Assembly: GCA_005880915.1 (NCBI GenBank)
Contig: VBIW01000047.1
Coordinates: 18,140 to 82,139 of the forward strand
Length of the DNA: 64,000 nucleotides
Direction of reading: 5' to 3'
Source of the DNA: Chloroflexota bacterium
GTDB taxonomy: Bacteria; Chloroflexota; Dormibacteria; Dormibacterales; Dormibacteraceae
Shown: positions 40,537-48,405 of the stretch, piece by piece
How positions within the stretch are numbered: position 1 is the stretch's first letter
Layout: each line of letters opens with the position of its first letter
Notes under the pieces: model-generated
What the model saw: the letters and a program-made list of their open reading frames with translations, nothing else
Database searches by the model: none
What the model was told of the DNA's origin: nothing
Translations under genes and position numbers: made by a program

Positions 40537-41292
40537 TTGGACTCCCAGGTCCCTCGCCACATCGGAATCATCATGGACGGCAACGGCCGCTGGGCCCGCC
40601 GCCGCGGCCACCCGGCCAGCTTCGGCCACCGCGCCGGCGTGCGGGCGATCAAGCGAGTGCTCCAGGCTTGCGAGGACTTCGGCGTGCACGCGCTTTCGAT
40701 TTACGCGTTCTCGACCGAGAACTGGGCCCGGCCCCGTGCTGAGGTACGCGCGCTGATGCGCCTGTTTCACGAGACGATGCAGCGCGAGATCGACGAGATG
40801 CACCAACGCGGAGTGCGCATCCTCGTCAGCGGACGCCGCGACGAGCTCTCGGCGCGCATGCGAGCCCGCATCGATGAGGCCATGGCACTCACCGCGAATA
40901 ACAAGAATGGCGTGCTCAACGTTTGTCTCAATTACGGAGGGAGGGCCGAGATAGTCGACGCGGTGCGCAAGGTGATCAAGGATGGAGTTCCAGAGAGCGA
41001 TGTCGACGTGGCGGCCATCTCGGCGCGCATGTATCAGCCCGACCTGCCCGATCCCGACCTGATCATCCGCACGGCGGGCGAGCACCGGGTCAGCAACTTC
41101 CTGCTCTGGCAAGGCGCGTACGCCGAGATGCTGGTGACCGAAACGCTGTGGCCCGACTTCGGCGCCGACGACCTCAGGGCGGCCCTGGACGACTACGCGT
41201 CGCGTATCCGCCGCTTCGGCGCCAGGCCTGATTCAGAAGGCTCCTCCCCACTCGGTGGGGAGGTGGCGCGCAGCGCCGGAGGGGCTCGCTGA
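40537..41292 (+). CDS. uppS: isoprenyl transferase (undecaprenyl diphosphate synthase)
   Basis: UppS makes the C55 lipid carrier for wall synthesis. The 251-residue protein has PRHIGIIMDGNGRWARRRG, SIYAFSTENWARP, LNVCLNYGGRAEIVDA, DLIIRTAGEHRVSNFLLWQ and the conserved ETLWPDF. TTG 40537 gives the family start; GTG 40507 would add ten unrelated residues. The final 16 or so residues (GSSPLGGEVARSAGGAR) are encoded by an in-frame repeat element and are not part of the fold. Confidence 0.93.
   Translation: MDSQVPRHIGIIMDGNGRWARRRGHPASFGHRAGVRAIKRVLQACEDFGVHALSIYAFSTENWARPRAEVRALMRLFHETMQREIDEMHQRGVRILVSGRRDELSARMRARIDEAMALTANNKNGVLNVCLNYGGRAEIVDAVRKVIKDGVPESDVDVAAISARMYQPDLPDPDLIIRTAGEHRVSNFLLWQGAYAEMLVTETLWPDFGADDLRAALDDYASRIRRFGARPDSEGSSPLGGEVARSAGGAR
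41239..41287. repeat. REP-like element encoding the UppS C-terminus
   Basis: CTCCTCCCCACTCGGTGGGGAG, with GGCGCGCAGCGCC as second hairpin and GGAGGGG as tail, lies in frame at the end of uppS and ends just before its stop codon. Confidence 0.85.
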
Positions 41293-41309
41293 CAACCAGA
41301 AATGCGTCG

Positions 41310-42128
41310 ATGAGTAGCTGGAAGCCGAGCCCGCTGATGGTCCGCATCTTCAGCGCGTTCGTCATCCTGGGCGGCGTCATAGGGCTCGTGTTCGCCGGCA
41401 TATTCGGCGTGTACCTGCTCGTGCTCATACTCGGCGGCCTCGCGCTGTGGGAGTTCAACGGTCTTTCCGAAGGCATGGGCTCGCGCGCGCCTGCCTGGCT
41501 CCTGTTCCCGCTTGGAGCGTTCTTCGCCTTCAGCGGCACGCTGCTCAAAGCGGTGGACGTCAACCTGGTGCTCGCGCTGTCGCTTGTCGGCGGCCTGGCC
41601 GCGTTCCTCGTCGTCCCGGGCCGCAGGCAGGGACTCAGCCGGTGGGCGATGGGGGTGGCCGGCGCGCTATACGTCGGCATGCCGTTCAACTTCTACCTGC
41701 TCCTCTACACGTCCAAGCCCAACGGCCTGGTGTGGACCCTGTTCACGATCTTCGCCGTGGTCGCGAGCGATGCCGCGGCGCTGCTCGTCGGGAGCCGCAT
41801 CGGACGCCATCCGTTCTTCAGCAACATCAGCCCGAAGAAGACGGTGGAAGGCGCCATTGCCGGCGTGGTCGCACCGATCCTCGTGATGCTGATCGGCGTT
41901 TCTGCGGTGATCGGCTTCTCCCCGGTGCATGCGATCTTGCTGGGTTTCCTCGTCGGCGCCAGTGCCGAGATCGGCGACCTGGTCGAGTCGCAGATGAAGC
42001 GCCTGGCAGACGTGAAGGATTCGTCCCATCTCATCCCCGGGCATGGCGGAGTGCTCGACCGCATCGACTCGATCCTGTTCCCGCCGATCCTCGTGTACTT
42101 CTATGTGGCGCTCTTCCACCTTCTTTAA
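41310..42128 (+). CDS. cdsA: phosphatidate cytidylyltransferase
   Basis: CdsA makes CDP-diacylglycerol. The 272-residue protein has about eight membrane helices and the signature ESQMKRLADVKDSSHLIPGH followed by GGVLDRIDS near the C-terminus. ATG 41310 lies 17 bp after uppS. dxr starts immediately after the TAA stop. Confidence 0.95.
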   Translation: MSSWKPSPLMVRIFSAFVILGGVIGLVFAGIFGVYLLVLILGGLALWEFNGLSEGMGSRAPAWLLFPLGAFFAFSGTLLKAVDVNLVLALSLVGGLAAFLVVPGRRQGLSRWAMGVAGALYVGMPFNFYLLLYTSKPNGLVWTLFTIFAVVASDAAALLVGSRIGRHPFFSNISPKKTVEGAIAGVVAPILVMLIGVSAVIGFSPVHAILLGFLVGASAEIGDLVESQMKRLADVKDSSHLIPGHGGVLDRIDSILFPPILVYFYVALFHLL

Positions 42129-43226
42129 ATGACGCGACCCATCAACGTGGCCGTGCTCGGCGCCACCGGGTCGATCGGCCGCCAGACGCTCGACGTGATC
42201 GACCGCAACCCCGGCCGCTTCAAGCTCTTTGGCCTGACGGAGGGCGCGCGCTCGACCAACCGCGAGGCCGAGTACCTCGTCCAGGGCCACGCAGGCGAGC
42301 CCGACTTCGACGCGACGGTGGAGGCGATGGTGACCGACCCCCGGTGCGACCTCGTCGTGGTCGCGATTCCCGGCGCACGCGCGCTCGCGCCGACCATGGC
42401 GGCCCTTCGCGCGGGCAAGGAGGTGGCGCTGGCGACCAAAGAAGTGCTGGTCATGGCGGGCGAGCTGGTCATGAGGCTCGCGGGCGAAAAAGGGATCAGG
42501 CCCGTGGACAGCGAGCACAGCGCGATCTGGCAATGCCTGTGGGGCGAAGAGCGCGAAAACGTGCGCCGCCTCATCATCACCGCCAGCGGCGGCCCATTCT
42601 GGTCGCAGCCGAACCTCGACCTCGACCAGGTGACTGTCGAGCAGGCCCTCAATCACCCGCGCTGGTCGATGGGGCCAAAGGTGACCGTCGACTCAGCGAC
42701 CCTTATGAACAAGGGCCTCGAGCTGATCGAGGCACACCACCTCTTCGGGCTGCCCCTGGCTGCAATCTCGGTGTGCGTCCACCCGCAGAGCGTCGTCCAC
42801 TCGCTGGTCGAGTTCGTCGACGGAAGCCTGAAGGCGCAGCTGGGGCGGCCGGACATGAGGCTGCCCATCGCCGTCGCGCTCGCCTACCCGGACCGGCTGC
42901 CTGACGCGGTGCCCCCGACCACCATCCAGGAGCTCAGCGGCCTCGAGTTCTACGACCTGGACGAGAAGCGGTTCCCCAGCGTCCGGCTGGCACGGGAGGC
43001 TGCCACCACCGGAGGCGGGCATCCCGCCGTCCTGAACGCGGCCAACGAGGAGGCCGTGAATGCGTTCCTGGCGGGCGAGATCCCCTTCAGCGGCATCGTG
43101 TGGGCCGTGGAGCGCGCTCTGAGCGACTTCTCAGGCTGCAAGGGCACCCTCGAGGAGATTCTCGAGGCCGATCGCTGGGCGAGGGCTTATGTCAGGCAGA
43201 TGGACGGGATCCGTCCGGTAGGCTGA
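42129..43226 (+). CDS. dxr: 1-deoxy-D-xylulose-5-phosphate reductoisomerase
   Basis: DXR is the second enzyme of the MEP isoprenoid pathway. The 365-residue protein has the NADPH loop GATGSIGRQTLDVI, VDSEHSAI, ASGGPFW, NHPRWSMGPKVTVDSATLMNKGLE and NAANEEAVNAFL. It has no gap to cdsA. With ispG and uppS nearby, the region encodes much of isoprenoid synthesis. Confidence 0.96.
   Translation: MTRPINVAVLGATGSIGRQTLDVIDRNPGRFKLFGLTEGARSTNREAEYLVQGHAGEPDFDATVEAMVTDPRCDLVVVAIPGARALAPTMAALRAGKEVALATKEVLVMAGELVMRLAGEKGIRPVDSEHSAIWQCLWGEERENVRRLIITASGGPFWSQPNLDLDQVTVEQALNHPRWSMGPKVTVDSATLMNKGLELIEAHHLFGLPLAAISVCVHPQSVVHSLVEFVDGSLKAQLGRPDMRLPIAVALAYPDRLPDAVPPTTIQELSGLEFYDLDEKRFPSVRLAREAATTGGGHPAVLNAANEEAVNAFLAGEIPFSGIVWAVERALSDFSGCKGTLEEILEADRWARAYVRQMDGIRPVG
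43219..43224 (+). promoter_or_regulatory. possible -10 element TAGGCT for rseP
   Basis: TAGGCT ends 10 nt before ATG 43235 but sits in the 3' end of dxr and also precedes an AAGG, so the gene may equally be translated by read-through. Confidence 0.25.
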
Positions 43227-43234
43227 AGGCCGAC

Positions 43235-44296
43235 ATGGGCTGGCTCCTCTACGTCGTCGGCATCGCCGGGATGTTCCTGATCTTGATCGCGCCCCACGAG
43301 GCGGGCCACTTCGCCCTGGCCAAGCTCTTCAAGGTCCGGGTGATCGAGTTCTCGATCGGGGCCGGCACCCGGCTGTGGTCGACCACCCGCGGGGGCACCC
43401 TCTACGCGATCCGGGCGCTGCCGATCATGGGCTACGTTCGGATGGGGGGCATGGAGGGCGGCGATTTCGACGACCCCGACGGATTCCACCGCAAGGCGGC
43501 CTGGCAGCGGATCGTGATCCTGGCGGCAGGGCCGGCCGCCAACTTCCTGGTCGCCATGATCCTCGCCACCGGTCTGCTCCTGAGCCAGGTGAACACTGAG
43601 CCAGGCAAGATCGCCGTCGTCCTCCCGAACACGCCGGCCGCCGCCGCCGGGTTTCAGGCCGGCGACCGGCTGACCTCGGTCGATGGCCAGCGGATCGCCA
43701 AACCGGACCAGCTGAAGAGGGCGGAGGATGCGGCCCCGGGCGTTCCGCTGGTCGTTTCCGGGATCCATCCGAACGGCCGGACCTTTACGGTCACGGTGAC
43801 GCCGCAATGCGACGCGGCAGGCAAGAGCTGCCAGATGGGCCTGCGGGTCCTGCCGGTGATGACAGTCCAGGACGCGGTCGGACAGGGGGTGCAGTTCCCC
43901 GTGCTCGCGATCCGCAACATCGTCCAGGGGCTGGGTCAGCTGGTGACGGGCCAGGTGCCAGGCGGACTGCTTGGGCCCAACGGAGTGACCGGGCCGATCG
44001 GGATCGCCGACGTGGCAGCCCAGTCCGTCTCGCTGGGCCTGGGCACATACATTTTCTTTGTCGCCCTCCTGTCGGTGGCGCTCGGGTTTACGAACCTCCT
44101 GCCTTTCCTGGCTCTCGACGGCGGCCGCGTGGCGGTGGTGCTGATCGAGGTGCTACGCCGCCGCCCGTTTGACCGGAACAGCGAGCTGAACTTTCAGCGC
44201 ATCGGGCTCGCGGCGCTGATCGCGATAGCGGTGCTGATCAGCGCGCTCGACATCCAGCGCATCGCGTCAGGCCAGTTTCCGGGTCTCACGCGCTGA
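43235..44296 (+). CDS. rseP: RIP metalloprotease RseP (site-2 protease)
   Basis: RseP cleaves anti-sigma factors and remnant signal peptides inside the membrane. The 353-residue protein has the zinc site HEAGH in helix 1, a PDZ domain (about 115-195, AGFQAGDRLTSVDGQRIAK) and the second active-site motif NLLPFLALDGGR. ATG 43235 is chosen by the family start; the frame continues upstream only inside dxr. ispG begins at its last base. Confidence 0.94.
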   Translation: MGWLLYVVGIAGMFLILIAPHEAGHFALAKLFKVRVIEFSIGAGTRLWSTTRGGTLYAIRALPIMGYVRMGGMEGGDFDDPDGFHRKAAWQRIVILAAGPAANFLVAMILATGLLLSQVNTEPGKIAVVLPNTPAAAAGFQAGDRLTSVDGQRIAKPDQLKRAEDAAPGVPLVVSGIHPNGRTFTVTVTPQCDAAGKSCQMGLRVLPVMTVQDAVGQGVQFPVLAIRNIVQGLGQLVTGQVPGGLLGPNGVTGPIGIADVAAQSVSLGLGTYIFFVALLSVALGFTNLLPFLALDGGRVAVVLIEVLRRRPFDRNSELNFQRIGLAALIAIAVLISALDIQRIASGQFPGLTR

Positions 44297-45420
44297 TGGC
44301 ACTGGTCAACCGGCGCAAGGCAATACCGGTCCGGGTCGGCGACGTCGTCATCGGTGGCGCCGCGCCGATCGCGGTCCAGACGATGACCAAGACCGACACG
44401 CGCGACGTCAAGGCGACCGTGCGCCAGATCCACGAGCTGAAGGAGGCCGGCTGCGAGATCGTGCGCCCGGCGGTGCCCGACCGCGAGGCGGCCGAAGCGC
44501 TGAGGGAGATCGTCAAGCAGTCGCCGCTCCCCGTGATCGCGGATATTCATTACGACCACACGCTGGCGCTGCTGGCGATCGAGGCGGGTGTGGACTGCCT
44601 GCGCCTGAATCCCGGCAACATCCCCGACAAGGAAAAGGTGGTCAAGGTCGTGACGGCGGCCAAGGAGCGACAGATCCCGTTCCGGATCGGTGTCAACGCC
44701 GGCTCGCTGCCCGAAGAGGTGCACAAGAGCTTGCGGGAGCAGCACCACATCGACCGTGACGACCGCGAGCGGACCGCCGAGCGGATGGTGGAGGTGGCAC
44801 TCGGCCACTGCAAGATCCTTGAAGACCTGGACTATGGCCCGGGCTACATCAAGGTGTCGCTGAAGGCAACCGATGTGTGGACCAACATCCTTGCCAACCG
44901 CAAGTTCGCCGCCGCGAGGCCATACCCGATCCACCTCGGCGTCACCGAGTCAGGGCCGGTCGAAGCAGGCAGCATCCGCAGCGCGGTGGGCATGGGCATC
45001 CTGCTCAGCGAGGGGATCGGCGACACGATCCGCGTCTCGCTCGCAACATCGGACCCGCGCGAAGAGGTCCGGGTCGCGCACGAGATCTTGAAGACGCTCG
45101 CCTTCCGCAAGGAGAGCCCGACGCTGGTCGCGTGCCCGACGTGCGGGCGGCTCGAATACGACATGGTGCCGATGGTCAAGCAGGTCGAGGCCTACATCGC
45201 GAAGCTCAAGGTGCCGATCACGGTGGCCGTGATGGGATGCGTCGTCAACGGCCCGGCTGAAGCGCGGCACGCCGACATCGGCGTCACGGGAGGCCGCGGC
45301 AAGGGCGTGATTTTCAAGAAAGGTAGCCTTTACAAGACAGTGCCCCAAGAGGAGTTGCTTCCAGTGCTTCTGGCAGAGATCGACGCGATCGCGGCCGAGC
45401 ACGCAGTCCCGGCTTCCTAG
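44296..45420 (+). CDS. ispG: 4-hydroxy-3-methylbut-2-enyl-diphosphate synthase (flavodoxin)
   Basis: IspG is the penultimate MEP pathway enzyme, a [4Fe-4S] protein. The 374-residue protein has LRLNPGNIP, LGVTESGPVEAG, VACPTCGR and AVMGCVVNGPAEA, providing the three iron-sulfur cysteines (CPTC and GC). ATG 44296 overlaps the rseP stop. Confidence 0.96.
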   Translation: MALVNRRKAIPVRVGDVVIGGAAPIAVQTMTKTDTRDVKATVRQIHELKEAGCEIVRPAVPDREAAEALREIVKQSPLPVIADIHYDHTLALLAIEAGVDCLRLNPGNIPDKEKVVKVVTAAKERQIPFRIGVNAGSLPEEVHKSLREQHHIDRDDRERTAERMVEVALGHCKILEDLDYGPGYIKVSLKATDVWTNILANRKFAAARPYPIHLGVTESGPVEAGSIRSAVGMGILLSEGIGDTIRVSLATSDPREEVRVAHEILKTLAFRKESPTLVACPTCGRLEYDMVPMVKQVEAYIAKLKVPITVAVMGCVVNGPAEARHADIGVTGGRGKGVIFKKGSLYKTVPQEELLPVLLAEIDAIAAEHAVPAS

Positions 45421-45425
45421 CGGTC

Positions 45426-46892
45426 ATGAAGCAGGAAACCGAAGAGCAGCAGGACTTCGTCAAAGAAGTCACCAAGATGTCCGACGACTTCGACCGCTGG
45501 TACACGGACGTGGTCCGCAAGGCCGAGCTCGCGGACTGGTCCGGCGTCCGAGGCATGATGGTCGTCCGTCCGTACGGCTGGGCGATGTGGGAAGCGATCA
45601 CGCGCGCGTTCGACGACATGATCAAGGAGAGCGGGCACGAAAACTGGGCCTTCCCGCTCCTGATCCCCCGCGAATATCTCATGAAGGAAGCCGAGCACAT
45701 CGAAGGCTTCGCGCCCGAGGTCGCGTGGGTGACAAGGGCGGGCAGTGGGATGGAGGAGCTCGAAGAACCGCTCGCGGTCCGGCCGACGTCGGAAACGATC
45801 ATCGGCCCGCTGATCAAGCGCTACATCCAGAGCCACCGCGACCTGCCGAAGCTGACCAACCAGTGGAACAGCGTGGTGCGGTGGGAGATGCGCTCCCGAT
45901 TGTTCTTGCGGAGCCGCGAGTTCTGGTGGCAGGAAGGGCACACGTTCCACGCCTCCGGGCAAGAGGCGCAGGACGAGGTGACGCTCATCCTGGGCTACTA
46001 CCGCTCGATCGCCGAGGACTGGCTCGCGATTCCGGTGCTGACGGGCCGGAAGTCGCCCGCTGAGACCTTCCCAGGTGCGGTGCACACGCTGACGGTGGAA
46101 GGGCTGATGCGCGACGGCCTCGCGCTGCAGATGGGCACCTCGCACTACTTCGGCCAGAACTTCGCCCGTGCCTACGACATCTCGTTTTCGAACAAGGACA
46201 ACGAGCGCGAGCTGGTTTACTCCACGTCGTGGGGCACCAGCACGCGCCTGGTCGGAGCGCTGGTGATGGCTCACGGCGACGACTCGGGCCTGATCGTTCC
46301 CCCCAAGATCGCACCCATCCAGGCGGTCGTCGTGCCGATCTTCCGCGACGACGAAGGCCGGGCGAAGGTGCAGCGCTTCATCGAAAGCTGGTCGCCCGAG
46401 CTGAAGGCTGCGGGCATCCGTCATCGCGTCGACTGGCGCGACGAACGCCCGGGCGACAAATATGCGCACTGGGAGCTGAAGGGCGTCCCCCTCCGTTTGA
46501 ACGTCGGTCCACGCGACGCCGAGGCGGGCCAGGTCGAGTTGGTGGACCGCCTGACCCGCGCCAAGGTCGCGATGCCAATCTCAGGCATCGCGAAACGACT
46601 GAGCACAGAGCTGGACGCTTTCCAGCAAAAGCTGTTCGCCCGAGCCGCCGCCTACCAGCGCGAGAACACGTTCGAGCTCGAGACCCTCGACGAGGTGATA
46701 GCCCACTACCGCGAACGAGGTGGTTTCGTCTGGGTGTCGTGGTGCGGCGACCAGTCAGAGGAGGCACGCATCAAAGCCGAGTCGGGCGGCGTGACGATCC
46801 GCACGATCGACGACACCGCGAAGCCATCAGGCAAATGCTTCGTCTGCGGCAAGCCGGCGAAATATCGAGTCTCCCTGGCGAAAGCGTACTAA
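45426..46892 (+). CDS. proS: proline--tRNA ligase (type 3, archaeal/eukaryote-like)
   Basis: ProS charges tRNA-Pro. The 488-residue protein has the class II motifs VRPTSETIIGPLIKRYI and RWEMRSRLFLRSREFWWQEGHT, followed by LVMAHGDDSGLIVPPKIAP. A Cys pair near the C-terminus (KCFVCGKPA) and a free C-terminal Tyr are typical of type 3 enzymes without the bacterial editing insert. ATG 45426 lies 5 bp after ispG. Confidence 0.96.
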   Translation: MKQETEEQQDFVKEVTKMSDDFDRWYTDVVRKAELADWSGVRGMMVVRPYGWAMWEAITRAFDDMIKESGHENWAFPLLIPREYLMKEAEHIEGFAPEVAWVTRAGSGMEELEEPLAVRPTSETIIGPLIKRYIQSHRDLPKLTNQWNSVVRWEMRSRLFLRSREFWWQEGHTFHASGQEAQDEVTLILGYYRSIAEDWLAIPVLTGRKSPAETFPGAVHTLTVEGLMRDGLALQMGTSHYFGQNFARAYDISFSNKDNERELVYSTSWGTSTRLVGALVMAHGDDSGLIVPPKIAPIQAVVVPIFRDDEGRAKVQRFIESWSPELKAAGIRHRVDWRDERPGDKYAHWELKGVPLRLNVGPRDAEAGQVELVDRLTRAKVAMPISGIAKRLSTELDAFQQKLFARAAAYQRENTFELETLDEVIAHYRERGGFVWVSWCGDQSEEARIKAESGGVTIRTIDDTAKPSGKCFVCGKPAKYRVSLAKAY

Positions 46893-46904
46893 GCCGCGAC
46901 ACAA

Positions 46905-46963
46905 CCCCGGATAGTCCGGCCTATGCGGGGATTGTCTCCGAGTTCACGGCGCTTCGTCCGGAC
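46905..46963 (+). repeat. left inverted repeat of the AbiEi/DUF559 cassette
   Basis: CCCCGGATAGTCCGG (46905-46919) and GCTTCGTCCGGAC (46951-46963) match the right end in inverse orientation with the same 31-nt spacing. The left end overlaps the last 20 bp of the cassette gene. Confidence 0.75.
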
Positions 46964-47861
46964 TAACCGGGTACTTGGGTAACAGGGCACGGGCCTGACG
47001 CACCTGTGTGACCACTGATCGCGGCGCTCGAAGGTCGGCGGCGGTGAAGCGGAGCAGGTGATAGCCGGCGTTCACAAGCGCATTCTGCCGGCGCATGTCG
47101 GCAACCATCCGGTCTTTGTGGTTCTCACCGTCGTACTCGATGACCAACCTGCGGTCCGGGTAATACAGATCCGCGCGCCCTACGAAGTTCCCGGCTGCGT
47201 CTCTAAGCTTGACCTGAACCGAAGGATGCGGCAGCTTTGCTCTGATCAACGCAATCCGGACGCGCGTCTCCATCGGTGACTCGGCTCGCGGATCGGCCAT
47301 TCGTACGGCACGCCGCAACCTCTTTATTCCTTTCGCCCCGGCGTGCTCCTCTATGTGACTGGCGAGCTGGGGCACCGTGACCAGGCCCGCACGTACGGCC
47401 ATGTCAATCGCAACGACTGACTCAACAGCGTCGGAACGGCTCCCCAGATCACATGCCGTCCGCATTGCGGACGTAGTCCGGAACCGATGCCGAATGATCA
47501 CCTCCGACTCAGGGAGCGCCGCACGTCTCAGCCTCACTCCAGCCCGAGCCCGAACCGGGACGTCACGTCCGATAGTTGCCTCTATGGGTTCGCACCACGC
47601 TACGTCAAGGCCCAAAAGCCAGGCCGCGGTGAGCCCTGAGAATGCGTACTCGGCCGGCAAACGCTGCGCGACTGCTCGCATCTTCAGCTCCCAATCCTGC
47701 CGGAGGCCGACCCAGGCATACTGGCCACGACTCAAGCGCGTCCAGAACTTTGTCTGTAGATCGTCCCAGCGCATGCCGAATTGCCTGGCATCCTCGACCC
47801 TGAACGGGCCGTGTTGCAGCTCGACCTGAGGTAGCGATCTGGTGGCCATGGCTTCGAGCAT
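46944..47861 (-). CDS. AbiEi-like antitoxin domain / DUF559 nuclease-fold protein
   Basis: The 305-residue protein resembles actinobacterial proteins with an N-terminal AbiEi-type winged region (QFGMRWDDLQTKFWTRLSRG, then FSGLTAAWLLGLDV) and a C-terminal DUF559/Vsr-like PD-(D/E)XK segment (VGRADLYYPDRRLVIEYDGE, then HLLRFTAADL). No toxin partner is adjacent, so a classical AbiE pair is not supported. ATG 47861 is used; ATG 47849 is also possible. The gene fills the cassette and its 3' end lies in the left inverted repeat. Confidence 0.75.
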   Translation of the reverse strand: MLEAMATRSLPQVELQHGPFRVEDARQFGMRWDDLQTKFWTRLSRGQYAWVGLRQDWELKMRAVAQRLPAEYAFSGLTAAWLLGLDVAWCEPIEATIGRDVPVRARAGVRLRRAALPESEVIIRHRFRTTSAMRTACDLGSRSDAVESVVAIDMAVRAGLVTVPQLASHIEEHAGAKGIKRLRRAVRMADPRAESPMETRVRIALIRAKLPHPSVQVKLRDAAGNFVGRADLYYPDRRLVIEYDGENHKDRMVADMRRQNALVNAGYHLLRFTAADLRAPRSVVTQVRQARALLPKYPVSPDEAP

Positions 47862-47918
47862 CAGTCCTGGGGCGCTCTAAGACAACCGGGCCTGTTAATA
47901 GCAACAGACCATCGGATG

Positions 47919-47977
47919 GTCCGGACGAAGCCACATCAAGTGCGACGCAAACGCAGGACAGTCCGGACTATCCGGGG
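47919..47977 (-). repeat. right inverted repeat of the AbiEi/DUF559 cassette
   Basis: GTCCGGACGAAGC (47919-47931) and CCGGACTATCCGGGG (47963-47977) are the exact reverse complements of the two conserved blocks in the left repeat. Confidence 0.75.
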
Positions 47978-47979
47978 AT

Positions 47980-48405
47980 TCAGGCCGTTGGGTTCTCGAA
48001 CGCCCCGATCTTCGGCGCGTCCGGATGCATCGAAGTCTGGGGAATCAACTTGAGCGCCCCCGAAGCAACCGCATCCATCACAGCCTCCGCGACATCAGGG
48101 TGGAAGTGCGTCCCCGCCCCGGTCCGCACCTGCTCGACCGCCACCTGCAGCGGCATGCCTCGCCGGTACGGCCGGTCCGACGTCATCGCGTCGATCGCGT
48201 CTGCGGCGGAAACGATCCACGCGAACATCGGCAGCTCGTCCCCCTTCTTGCGATCGGGGTAACCCTTCCCATCGAACCGCTCGTGGTGCGACCGCACGAT
48301 GACCAGCTCATCGGTGAGCATCCGCAGCCCGCTGAGAATGTTGAACCCCACCACTGTGTGGCTCTTCATCTTCTCGAACTCGGCCTCGGTGAGCTTGCCC
48401 GCCTT
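47980..48405 (-). pseudogene. C-terminal fragment of HD-GYP domain (frameshifted)
   Basis: The frame holds KAGKLTEAEFEKMKSHTVVG and then HHERFDGKGYP, the GYP half of an HD-GYP c-di-GMP phosphodiesterase domain, plus the C-terminal helices. It follows the reading frame of the gene at 48366-50858 with a shift near 48400-48410. The expected bridge containing HDIGK, about 30 residues, is missing, so both phase and metal-binding motif are lost. The ATG at 48369 would start it as an independent 129-residue product. Confidence 0.75.

Larger units (their letters stand above)
46905..47977. mobile_element. inverted-repeat-bounded single-gene cassette
   Basis: A 1073-bp segment carries one gene and is bounded by about 59-bp imperfect inverted repeats. 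It starts 12 bp after the proS stop and ends 2 bp before the stop of the truncated HD-GYP frame. No transposase is encoded and no target duplication was found, so it would be mobilised only in trans, if at all. Confidence 0.5.

Noticed and set aside
46944..47861. Classical AbiE toxin-antitoxin pair
   Set aside because: Only one gene with an AbiEi-like region is present and its C-terminus looks like DUF559; no AbiEii toxin lies on either side.
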